From contig OY282434.1 of assembly GCA_958296095.1 (NCBI GenBank), forward strand, positions 2,076,001 to 2,140,000: a stretch of DNA of 64,000 nucleotides, written 5' to 3'. The stretch comes from an uncultured Oligoflexales bacterium. GTDB lineage: Bacteria; Bdellovibrionota_B; Oligoflexia; Oligoflexales; JAPPIL01. This document shows positions 53,243-64,000 of this stretch, piece after piece. Position 1 is the stretch's first letter. Every line of letters starts with the position of its first letter. The notes under the pieces are model-generated. The model was given only the letters and a program-made list of their open reading frames with translations, had not been told where the DNA came from and did no database searches. A program made the translations under genes and the position numbers.

Positions 53243-53923
53243 ATGTTTAGGTTGTGTCTGTGCTCAGCACTGTTGGCTGTCATCTTTGTTGGTTGCAGCA
53301 AAAAAAAGGTTGCCGACGAACAACCGACCGACGACAGTGCTGATGCCGTCTCTACGAAAACACCTGCGCCTGAGGAAACGACAGCCGTGGTCGATCCGTT
53401 GACGGTGACTAAGATTGAGAAAACATGCGAGCCTAAGCTGTTGCCCGATATGTGCGCCACACTAAATGTTGACCACGGTGCAATTATTGAAGCTGTGGGC
53501 GAGGTGCTGGCCCCGCCCGTAGCTGACAAAGCACCGACGGTGGACAGTTCGGCAACAGGGACGATGCTTATGCGTCTGGCTTGTGAAGAGGATGGAGAAC
53601 AGAACTATCTAACTACCGAACCAGAAGAACCAGATTGCTCAGACGAGGATGACAATATATGTGACCTGGGAGACGACGGTTGTATATGCGATTACATCTA
53701 CGATTGCGACTATGGTATGGACGAATGTCCACGTGAGGTGACGGTCGTTAACGGTGTGGCAACCTTGTTCAGCCAAGATAACAGTTACGACATCAGCGAA
53801 TCGGTCTCAATCGACGGCAATTGCCTGCGTTTGCATGTTACCTACGACCACGATGCAAACCCAGCCACCGCGGTCAAACAAGTCACGGGACGAGTGCTTT
53901 TAGAGGAGCTCGACTTTTTGTAA
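53243..53923 (+). CDS. Acidic lipoprotein whose stop codon lies in a repeat
   Basis: The lipoprotein signal FRLCLCSALLAVIFVGCSKKK has lipobox VGC. The mature protein is acidic and Cys-rich in the middle (DCSDEDDNICDLGDDGCICD, DCDYGMDECP), suggesting several disulfides or metal binding. The last codons (LDFL) and the TAA are supplied by module A (TTTTTGTAACGC), so the native C-terminus has probably been lost or replaced. It follows the secreted protein gene by two bases. No family is recognised. Confidence 0.7.
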   Translation: MFRLCLCSALLAVIFVGCSKKKVADEQPTDDSADAVSTKTPAPEETTAVVDPLTVTKIEKTCEPKLLPDMCATLNVDHGAIIEAVGEVLAPPVADKAPTVDSSATGTMLMRLACEEDGEQNYLTTEPEEPDCSDEDDNICDLGDDGCICDYIYDCDYGMDECPREVTVVNGVATLFSQDNSYDISESVSIDGNCLRLHVTYDHDANPATAVKQVTGRVLLEELDFL

Positions 53924-54362
53924 CGCTCGCTTCCTAGCTCGCTTCGCTCGCTACGCTGCTTTTTGTATCGCTCGCTTCCTAGCTCGCTGCATGTTCTCAG
54001 GCCACTCTGCGCGCCCTCTCTGCTTGCGCCCAAGTCTCTCGGCGGTTGCGTTCAAGCTTGCTCACCGAGAGCTCCATGAACGGCACGGCAAGACCGTACG
54101 CTGCGCTGCGGCTTTTTTGTGACGCTCGCTTCCTAGCTCGCTCTTTGCACTCAGACCTCCTGCTATTGCGTTCAGATTATTTTTTTTTGCACAAGGCATG
54201 TACTTGCACCTAACTCAAGGGAGAGTTTCTCGGCAGGTCTGCTCCCTGCCAAGACAACGGAGGCGGGGGCTAAGATAACGGAGACTTGCGATAAGTGGTG
54301 TCCTTGCCCTCAAGCCTCTCGGCGGCTGCCCCCACCTCTTGCTCACAGAGAGCCCCATGAAC

Positions 54363-54489
54363 GGCACGGTGAGGCCGTACGAAAACTCGCACCACAAATA
54401 CTGCCAATACCACAGTCAGTTTATTTTTTTAGATAAAGCATGTGCCATACCCACTCAGGGCGAGTTTCTCGGTAGGGCTGCGCCGTGCC
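54363..54489 (+). repeat. Module B hairpin element, copy 7
   Basis: Outer arms GGCACGG and CCGTGCC. The inner arms AAACTCGC and GCGAGTTT pair over 8 bp, a third inner-stem sequence that again keeps complementarity. Confidence 0.8.
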
Positions 54490-54571
54490 AAGACAACGGA
54501 TGTTTGGACTAAGTAGGGGCTGTGCTGCTCTCTGCTTGTTCTCAAGCTTGCCCACCGAGAGCTCCATGAAG

Positions 54572-54696
54572 GGCGGGGCGAGACCGTACGAAAACGACCG
54601 CAGATATTGCCAATACTGCAACCAGATTATTTTTTTGCATAAGGCCTGCGCTTATACATATTCGTGGGGAGTTTCTCGGTAGGGCTGCGCCTCGCC
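54572..54696 (+). repeat. Module B hairpin element, copy 8
   Basis: Outer arms GGCGGGGCG and CGCCTCGCC pair with one G-T wobble. This is the T-rich apical subtype, with GCATAAGGCCTGCGC, like copy 5. Confidence 0.75.
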
Positions 54697-54908
54697 AAGA
54701 CAACGGAGACTTGTGCTAAGGAAGGTCTTTGCTACGCGCTACGCTACGCTGCTTTTTGTATCGCTCGCTGCGCTCGCTACGCGGCTTTTTGCCGCTTTCT
54801 AGCTCCCCGCTCGCTCCTTGTCCTCGGACCTCTCGCTATCGCGTTCAAGCCTGCCCTCAGACCTCTTGGCTATTGCACTCAAACTTGCCTATCGAGAGCC
54901 TAATGAAG

Positions 54909-55035
54909 GGCACGGCGAGGCCGTACGAAAACTCGACCACAGATATTGCCAATACCATAGTCCGATTATGCTTTTGCACAAGGCATGTGCTTATACATGC
55001 TCAGGTCGAGTTTCTCGGTAGGGCTGCGCCGTGCC
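54909..55035 (+). repeat. Module B hairpin element, copy 9
   Basis: Outer arms GGCACGGCG (54909-54917) and CGCCGTGCC (55027-55035) are perfectly complementary. Inner arms AAACTCGACC and GGTCGAGTTT pair fully. Confidence 0.85.
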
Positions 55036-55235
55036 AAGATAACGGAGGCACGGGCTAAGGAAGGTCTTTGCTTCTCGTTATTGCGTTGAGGCTTGTCCTC
55101 AAGCCTCTCGGCGGTTGCCCACACCTCTTGCCCACCGAGAACTCCATGAACGGCAGGGGGAGTGCGGTGAAGCGTCTGCAATCACCAGGATACAGAGTTT
55201 TTTAGTTTCGGTACCCAGGGGAGCCTATTGGCATG

Positions 55236-55253
55236 GTAACCTTTGCGGGTTAC
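55236..55253 (+). promoter_or_regulatory. Palindrome upstream of the RelE/antitoxin operon
   Basis: GTAACC and GGTTAC flank six bases, 12 bp before the toxin start. Toxin-antitoxin operons of this type are usually autoregulated through such sites; the assignment is by position only. Confidence 0.5.
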
Positions 55254-55264
55254 TATCTGCATCG

Positions 55265-55571
55265 ATGGAAGTGATATTTTACATCCCAGAGTCTGGGAAG
55301 CCGCCCTTTGTAGAGTGGTTCGACAGCTTATCTAAACGCCGTCAGACTTTAGCTGGGGTTTATATCGATAGAGCATCCCGAGGGGCCAGTCGGAAAAACG
55401 TCGCTTCCCTTGGTGACAATCTCCTTGAGATAAAAGTAGGTAACGAAGGATTAAGAATCTATTTCTCTGTCCAGGGTGACAAGATGCTGTTGCTCCTTGG
55501 GGGGGGACAAGGACAGTCAACGGCGGGACATAGAGTCTGCTAAACATTATTTGAGGAGTTTTTATGCCTAA
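55265..55571 (+). pseudogene. RelE/HigB-type toxin with a one-base frameshift in a G8 run
   Basis: ATG 55265 begins EVIFYIPESGKPPFVEWFDS, the opening of Gp49/HigB-type RelE toxins, and continues with ASLGDNLLEIKVGNEGLRI and GDKMLLLL. At 55499-55506 there are eight G. With eight, the frame ends at 55543 in GGGQGQSTAGHRVC. With seven it would read GGDKDSQRRDIESAKHYL, the normal family ending, and stop at 55571 inside the antitoxin gene. These toxins are ribosome-dependent mRNA endonucleases and the lost end carries conserved residues. It is either an inactivating or phase-variable slip, or a sequencing error. Confidence 0.8.
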
Positions 55572-55857
55572 TCGAAGTGGATCCTACAGTAAGTTTATCG
55601 CTGACAAAATGACAGACCCTGATTTCGCTAGGAATTTGGTTATGAATGCTGTCGAAAGCGGGGATAGTCTCGACGATGCCTTACGCTTAGCTATCCGTAG
55701 TAAGGGAATAAAAGAGTTTTCCACTGCATCGGGGCTTCCGATACAGAACGTCTCTGCCCTCGCTAACAAGCGTAAAGCTTTTGGTCGTGCCACCCTAGAG
55801 CGTTGCCTTGGTGTGTTCGGACTTCGGCTCGGTGTCGCGCGGAAAAAGGTGGCCTGA
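55564..55857 (+). CDS. Antitoxin of the RelE-type module (HTH family)
   Basis: This 97-residue protein has a GAGGAG-like site (TTTGAGGAG) before ATG 55564. It reads SYSKFIADKMTDPDFARNLV, then a helix-turn-helix-like KEFSTASGLPIQNVSALANK, as in the antidotes that follow Gp49/HigB toxins. It would bind and neutralise the toxin and repress the operon through the palindrome upstream. Its start overlaps the restored toxin frame. Repeat sequence starts immediately after the stop. Confidence 0.8.
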   Translation: MPNRSGSYSKFIADKMTDPDFARNLVMNAVESGDSLDDALRLAIRSKGIKEFSTASGLPIQNVSALANKRKAFGRATLERCLGVFGLRLGVARKKVA

Positions 55858-56515
55858 CATCCTCACTCCACTCGCTACGCGGCTTTTTTGTAACGCTCGC
55901 TTCCTAGCTCGCTGCTTGTGCTCAGGTCTCCCTGTATTGCGTTCAAGCTTGCCTACTAGGCCCTTTGCTTGTCCCCAAACCTCTCTGCTGTTGAGTTGAG
56001 ACTCGCCTACCGAGAGCTCCATGAACGGCGAGGCGAGGCCGTGCGAAAACCCGACCATAAATACTGCCATATTGCTGTCAGATTATGCTTTTAGATAAAG
56101 CATGTGCCTATACCTGTTGAGGTCGGGTTTCTCGGTAGGGCTGCGCCTCGCCAAGATAACGGAGACTTGTGCTAAGTAGTGTCCTTGCCCCCAAGTCTCT
56201 CGGCGATTGCGTTCAGATTATTTTTTTTGCATAAGGCCTGTGCTTATACATATTCGTGGGGAGTTGCACGCGGCTTCCTTGCCGCTTGCTAGCTCCAGGT
56301 CTGCGCCTCGCCCAGCTGCGCTGCGCACGACTTTTTGTATCGCTCGCTTTCTAGCTCGCTCGCTCCGCTCGCTACGCGGCTTTTTTGTAACGCTCGCTTC
56401 CTAGCTCGCTTCGCTCGCTACGCGGCTTTCTATATCGCTCGCTTCCTAGCTCGCTGCTTGCGCTCAGACCTCTCGGCGGTTACGTTCAGGCCTGCCCCCA
56501 AGCCTCCCCGCTCGC
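55858..56515 (+). repeat. Module A/B repeat block next to gyrA
   Basis: Module A cores near 55892, 56389 and 56438, one full module B hairpin (56028-56152), and a damaged right half (about 56215-56320) fill the space between the antitoxin gene and the convergent end of gyrA. No gene is visible. Confidence 0.88.
56028..56152 (+). repeat. Module B hairpin element, copy 10
   Basis: Outer arms GGCGAGGCG and CGCCTCGCC, inner arms AAACCCGACC and GGTCGGGTTT, apical ATGCTTT-TAGAT-AAAGCAT. It is very close to copy 6 at 33.4 kb. Confidence 0.85.
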
Positions 56516-58945
56516 CTAGACCTCCTCCCCCTCGACCTCGTCGACACGAGTGAAGCCCGCGACTTTCTCACCACGATCGATGTTCATGATGCGCACACCT
56601 TGCGTAACGCGGCCGATGATCCCGACTTCGCTGACGTTGAAGCGAGTAATCTTGCCTGCCGAGGTAATGATCATTAAGTCGTCACTCTCCTCGACCAGCG
56701 TCAAACCAACTACGGGGCCATTGCGTTTGGTGACCTTAATGGTGAAGATACCCTTGCCACCACGCGACTGCTGGCGATACTCGCGCAACGAGGTGCGTTT
56801 GCCATAACCGTTCTCACACACCGAGAACACCGTGCCTTCGCCGCTGATAACCTCCATACCGATGGCTTCGTCGTCCTCTTCGCCAAAACGCATGCCTGTC
56901 ACCCCCCGTGAGGCACGCATCGTCGCCCGCACATCGCTCTGATCAAAACGAATCGCCTTACCCTGCCGTGAGGCAATCAACACCTGATCACCCTCATTAA
57001 TCAACGCACACTTGATCAAAGTGTCGCCCTTGTCGAGCTTCAAGCCGATGATGCCCGTCGCCCGCACACTGGCATACGCGGTCAGCAGCGTCTTCTTGAC
57101 CATGCCCTTCGCCGTGCAGGAAATCACGTAGGCATCGGCAGTAAATTCACGCACCGGCAAAACCGAGACGATCTTCTCATTTTTTTTAAGTCCAATCATG
57201 TTAGCAAAGTGCTTGCCCTTCGCCCGCAAATTGCCTTCTGGCATCGAGAACACCCGCAAGTTGTAAACCCGCCCCTCGTTGCTGAAACACAGCAGATAAC
57301 AGTGGTTAGTGGTCTGAAACAAGTCTTTGACAACATCCTCTTCTTTCGTCAAGATGCCGCTCTTGCCTTTGCCACCCCGTCGCTGCGACCGCACCTGCGC
57401 CAATGCGGTGCGCTTCGCATAACCACCAAAGGTGATGGTCAACACCACCTCCTCGTCGGCCACCAAGCTCTCCATCGTCAACTCGTCAGCCTTCTCCCTA
57501 ATTACCTCCGTGCGCCTCTCGTCACGGTATTTATCCTGAATCTCCGCCAACTCATCCCTGATAATCTGCACCACTCGCTGCGGATCGTCGAGAATGCCCT
57601 GATAATCCTCGATCTGCCGCAAGGTCTCCTCATACTCGGCGATAATTCGCTCCCGCTCTAAGCTCGTCAAGCGCGCCAAGCGCATGTCAAGGATCGCCTT
57701 TACCTGCAGCTCCGACAGCTTAAACCGCGTGCACAGTTGCAGCTGCGCCGCCGCGGAATCAGCCGCAGCCCTGATTATCTTCACCACCGTGTCGATGTTT
57801 TCCGTTGCAATCTTCAAGCCTTCGAGCAAATGACAGCGCTCCCGTGCCTTGCGCAACAGATACGCCGTGCGCCGCACTACCACTTCTTGGCGATGCAGAT
57901 AAAATTCGTGCAACAAGCGTTTTAAATTCAGCAGTTGCGGCACGCCGCCGACCAACGCCACCATGTTGATGCCAAAACTCGACTGCAACGGGGTCATCTT
58001 ATACAATTTGTTGAGCACGACGTTAGGAATCTCACCCTTCTTCAGTTCAATGACAACGCGTATCTCGTCTTTGGCGGACTCGTCCCGCAAATCAGCAATG
58101 CCATCGATTTTCTTCTCCCGCACTAAATCAGCAATGCGCTCGATCATGCGCGCTTTGTTGACCTGAAACGGGATCTCAGTGATGATAATTTGCCCCTTGT
58201 TCTTCACCTCCTCGATCTCGGCTCGACCCCGCATCAACACCGTGCCTCGCCCCGTTTCGTAAGCAGCGCACACACCCTCAACCCCGTGAATTATCCCCCG
58301 CGTCGGAAAATCAGGCGCTTTGATGTGCTGCATCAACTCCAGTGTCGTAATCGCAGGATTGTCGATCAAAGCCGACAAGCCATCGATGACCTCACCGAGA
58401 TTGTGCGGCGGCATGTTGGTTGCCATCCCCACCGCAATCCCCGACGTGCCATTAACCAACAACTGCGGCAGGCGAGCCGGTAACACCTGCGGCTCTCGCT
58501 CCTTGCTGTCGTAGTTGGGAACAAACTCAACCGTCTCACGCTCAATATCGCTGAGCAAGAAATCGGTGATACTCTGCATGCGACACTCGGTGTAACGCAT
58601 TGCCGCGGGCGGATCGCCATCGATCGAACCGAAGTTGCCCTGCCCATCGATGATCGGGTAACGCAAGGAGAATTCCTGCGCCATGCGCACCAACGCATCA
58701 TAAACCGCCGAATCCCCGTGCGGATGAAACCGACCGATAACATCCCCGACAATACGTGCCGATTTCAAATACGGGCGGTTGTAAAAATTCTTCAGCTGAT
58801 ACATCGCATACAAGATACGCCGATGCACAGGCTTCAAGCCATCACGCACATCTGGCAAAGCTCGGGCCACGATTACACTCATCGCATAATCGAGAAACGA
58901 ACTACGCATCTCCTGTTCTATCGACGATTGCACTTCCGTCTGCAT
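56516..58945 (-). CDS. gyrA: DNA gyrase subunit A
   Basis: Family text runs from [20 protein letters not shown] through the quinolone-determining region [16 protein letters not shown] (Ser and Asp at the sensitive positions, so wild-type-like). The catalytic Tyr is in AAMRYTEC (about residue 120). The C-terminal pinwheel carries the GyrA box QRRGGKG near residue 530 and ends in an acidic tail. At 809 residues it is complete. Gyrase introduces negative supercoils together with GyrB. The mRNA leader between gyrB and gyrA is a tandem repeat array. The stop lies at the edge of a repeat block. Confidence 0.97.
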   Translation of the reverse strand: MQTEVQSSIEQEMRSSFLDYAMSVIVARALPDVRDGLKPVHRRILYAMYQLKNFYNRPYLKSARIVGDVIGRFHPHGDSAVYDALVRMAQEFSLRYPIIDGQGNFGSIDGDPPAAMRYTECRMQSITDFLLSDIERETVEFVPNYDSKEREPQVLPARLPQLLVNGTSGIAVGMATNMPPHNLGEVIDGLSALIDNPAITTLELMQHIKAPDFPTRGIIHGVEGVCAAYETGRGTVLMRGRAEIEEVKNKGQIIITEIPFQVNKARMIERIADLVREKKIDGIADLRDESAKDEIRVVIELKKGEIPNVVLNKLYKMTPLQSSFGINMVALVGGVPQLLNLKRLLHEFYLHRQEVVVRRTAYLLRKARERCHLLEGLKIATENIDTVVKIIRAAADSAAAQLQLCTRFKLSELQVKAILDMRLARLTSLERERIIAEYEETLRQIEDYQGILDDPQRVVQIIRDELAEIQDKYRDERRTEVIREKADELTMESLVADEEVVLTITFGGYAKRTALAQVRSQRRGGKGKSGILTKEEDVVKDLFQTTNHCYLLCFSNEGRVYNLRVFSMPEGNLRAKGKHFANMIGLKKNEKIVSVLPVREFTADAYVISCTAKGMVKKTLLTAYASVRATGIIGLKLDKGDTLIKCALINEGDQVLIASRQGKAIRFDQSDVRATMRASRGVTGMRFGEEDDEAIGMEVISGEGTVFSVCENGYGKRTSLREYRQQSRGGKGIFTIKVTKRNGPVVGLTLVEESDDLMIITSAGKITRFNVSEVGIIGRVTQGVRIMNIDRGEKVAGFTRVDEVEGEEV

Positions 58946-58969
58946 ATCTGCTTGCCGTGTCCTATCTGC

Positions 58970-59219
58970 TTGCCGCTTCCTAGCTTCGCTGACTTCTTGC
59001 CGCTTCCTAGCTTCGCTGACTTCTTGCCGCTTCCTAGCTTCGCTGACTTCTTGCCGCTTCCTAGCTTCGCTGACTTCTTGCCGCTTTCTAGCTCCTTGCC
59101 GCTTTCTAGCTCCTTGCCGCTTTCTAGCTCCTTGCCGCTTTCTAGCTCCTTGCCGCTTTCTAGCTCCTTGCCGCTTTCTAGCTCCTTGCCGCTTTCTAGC
59201 TCCTTGCCGCTTTCTAGCT

Positions 59220-59220
<1 letters not shown>
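58970..59220. repeat. Tandem array between gyrB and gyrA: four 27-bp and about eight 18-bp units
   Basis: Four perfect 27-bp units (58970-59077, beginning TTGCCGCTTCCTAGCTTC and ending GCTGACTTC) are followed by seven perfect 18-bp units TTGCCGCTTTCTAGCTCC and a partial eighth reaching the gyrB stop codon (59078-59220). The shared core TTGCCGCTTYCTAGCT also occurs inside module A elsewhere. In the transcript the units read GGAGCTAGAAAGCGGCAA. The array fills almost the whole gyrB-gyrA spacer. Confidence 0.95.
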
Positions 59221-62782
<3,562 letters not shown>

Positions 62783-63031
62783 CGCACCTCTTCTTCTTAT
62801 AAATTAACTTAGATAAATATATAGTAGTAGAAGTAGTTGCTGTGGATAAGTAGAACAAAGCCATCGACCCCTTATCCCGCAATGCGTTTATGCCCTTCAA
62901 ACCCTGTGGACAGGCGGTGGATAACCCGCGAATAACTTGTGGATGAATTTTCCCCCTGGCCAGCAGTGTTGGGTTTATCCACAGGTTATCAAGAGCTTTT
63001 GCACAGACATATCCACAGGTTATCCACAGGT
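62783..63031. other. oriC: Chromosomal replication origin (oriC) with DnaA boxes and a DnaA-trio
   Basis: The dnaA-dnaN spacer holds DnaA boxes in one orientation: TTATCCACA at 62975-62983 and 63020-63028 and ATATCCACA at 63009-63017. In the other: TGTGGATAA at 62841-62849, with weaker TGTGGACAG (62905), GGTGGATAA (62916) and TGTGGATGA (62938). Next to the box at 62841 are four bases TTGC, then five trinucleotides TAG TAG TAG AAG TAG (62822-62836), then AT-rich DNA (62796-62821). This order, box, short spacer, trio repeats, AT-rich, is the basal unwinding arrangement described in Bacillus. Unwinding would start on the dnaN side. Confidence 0.9.
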
Positions 63032-64000
63032 TCATATTCTGCGCCCCAACAGACGTTCAAGCGTTTCAAGGTTAGTCTGGAGATCGAGGTCATCGTTGCG
63101 ATTGGCTTCTATCTTACGGCAGGCGTAGATGACGGTCGTATGGTCTTTGCCGCCAAATTTTGCGCCGATTTCAGGAAAGGAGGCGTTGCCCACGGTGCGC
63201 GACAGGTACATGGCAATTTGACGTGGCACGCTGAAGATACGGCTGCGCTTCTTGGATTTGAGGTCGTTAGGCCTGAGCTTGAAATGCTCGGCGACGGTTT
63301 TCAGGATGGCATCAACGCTGATTTCAGTCTGTGGCTCGTCGAAAACATTGCGAAAAATATCTCTGGTCGTATCAATATCCATCGGCCGACCTTGTAAGGC
63401 GGAGAAGGCGGCAATGCGGTGTAAGGCCCCCTCTAGCTCTCGTACGTTGCGGCTGGCATGGGTAGCGATGTATTCCGCGACCTCACGGCGTAGGCTGAGG
63501 CCGAGTTGCTCAGCTTTGTCAAAGAGAATGGCGATGCGATGTTCGGCATCAGGCGGCTGAATGTCAGCGATCAATCCCCAGCGGAAACGATTGCGCAGGC
63601 GGTCTTCAATGTCGGGAATGTCCTGGGGATACTGGTCGGAGGTCAGCACGATTTGTTTTTTGGCTTCGTAGAGAGAATTGAAGGTGTGGAAAAATTCTTC
63701 CTGCGTGGCCTTCTTGCCCGAGATGAACTGAATGTCGTCGACCAGAAACACGTCGCAGTGGCGATACTTTTGGCGAAAGTCCCACATCTTGTTGAAACGT
63801 AAGCAGTAGATCATCTCGTTCATGAACCGCTCGCTGGAAATGTAGGTAACGACGGCATCCTGCCGTGATTTGCGCACCTTGTTGCCGACCGCGTTGAGCA
63901 GGTGTGTTTTGCCCAGTCCTGTATGCCCGTAGATAAAGAGGGGATTGTAGTTCAAGCCTGGATTCTCGGAGATGTTCAGGCAAGAGGCGAGGGCAAACTG
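63032..64000 (-). CDS. dnaA: Replication initiator DnaA, N-terminus outside the window
   Basis: The visible 323 residues are domains III and IV. They contain Walker A YGHTGLGKTHLLNAVG, Walker B CDVFLVDDIQFISG, the arginine-finger/sensor region QYPQDIPDIEDRLRNRFRWG, and the DNA-binding signature FGGKDHTTVIYACRKIE at the end. The frame is open to the window edge (FALASCLNISENPG), so the 5' part is missing. DnaA-ATP binds the boxes in the adjacent spacer and opens oriC. Confidence 0.97.
   Translation of the reverse strand, partial: QFALASCLNISENPGLNYNPLFIYGHTGLGKTHLLNAVGNKVRKSRQDAVVTYISSERFMNEMIYCLRFNKMWDFRQKYRHCDVFLVDDIQFISGKKATQEEFFHTFNSLYEAKKQIVLTSDQYPQDIPDIEDRLRNRFRWGLIADIQPPDAEHRIAILFDKAEQLGLSLRREVAEYIATHASRNVRELEGALHRIAAFSALQGRPMDIDTTRDIFRNVFDEPQTEISVDAILKTVAEHFKLRPNDLKSKKRSRIFSVPRQIAMYLSRTVGNASFPEIGAKFGGKDHTTVIYACRKIEANRNDDLDLQTNLETLERLLGRRI

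Larger units (their letters stand above)
53915..55235 (+). repeat. Dense module A/B repeat block
   Basis: This 1.3-kb block contains three full module B hairpins, a left-arm fragment (54060-54100), a right-half fragment (54165-54295, with arm CTCCCTGCC), a second left-arm fragment (55136-55170, arm GGCAGGGGGAG) and module A cores near 53920, 53970, 54118 and 54770. The two fragment arms are complementary to each other, as if one element of that stem class had been broken apart. No gene is visible. Confidence 0.88.

Overview
The window is bacterial chromosome from a Gram-negative organism. It has an lpxH-like lipid A gene, several lipobox-bearing lipoproteins and a likely outer-membrane protein. 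The gene set (methylmalonyl-CoA mutase with MeaB, a BioD-BioA fusion, Kbl, a sigma-54 activator, a eukaryote-like kinase, a PP2C phosphatase and many lipoproteins) resembles former Deltaproteobacteria such as Bdellovibrionota or Myxococcota, but I cannot name the taxon. The right end is the replication origin region (gyrA, gyrB, dnaN, oriC, dnaA, all on the minus strand).

Layout. 0-9 kb is an accessory, repeat-dominated zone. It holds the 3' end of an FAD oxidoreductase gene, a large mosaic of two interspersed repeat modules, a coiled-coil PD-(D/E)XK protein, a pair of lipoprotein genes arranged as a 442-bp perfect inverted repeat (one expressed, one without a start), and two Rpn/YhgA-like nuclease genes broken by repeats. 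9-31 kb is mostly ordinary metabolism: chorismate mutase, a KamA-like aminomutase, Maf, a CaiB-FadA-FadJ beta-oxidation operon, a glycosyltransferase, a lipoprotein PP2C phosphatase, HtrA, MutS2 without an Smr domain, an IS1634-type transposase, kbl with bioDA, a tRNA-Arg, meaB and methylmalonyl-CoA mutase, and two overlapping lipoprotein genes, one with a J-domain. 32-45 kb has an outer-membrane-like protein, a repeat block, a FAD oxidoreductase, three tRNA or small ribosomal loci (Asn, rpsU, Cys), Smr, LipA, a protein kinase, a glycerophosphodiesterase, an RNA methyltransferase, a sigma-54 activator, glyA-rpiB-acpP and lpxH. 45-56 kb is a second accessory zone: large lipoproteins, a 398-bp direct duplication around a transposase remnant, a dockerin-like lipoprotein, an AbiE locus with a truncated toxin, a RelE-type toxin-antitoxin pair and dense repeats. 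56-64 kb is gyrA, an 18/27-bp tandem array, gyrB, dnaN, oriC and dnaA.

The repeats unify the accessory regions. Module A has the core GTAACGCTCGCTTCCTAGC and sits directly at gene 3' ends, sometimes supplying the stop codon or truncating the gene. Module B is a hairpin of about 125 bp whose two arms change together between copies: three different 9-bp outer stems, each perfectly paired, and covarying inner stems. This is the pattern expected of a selected RNA or DNA secondary structure. I regard module B and the invertible lipoprotein cassette as the two strongest candidates for undescribed biology here.
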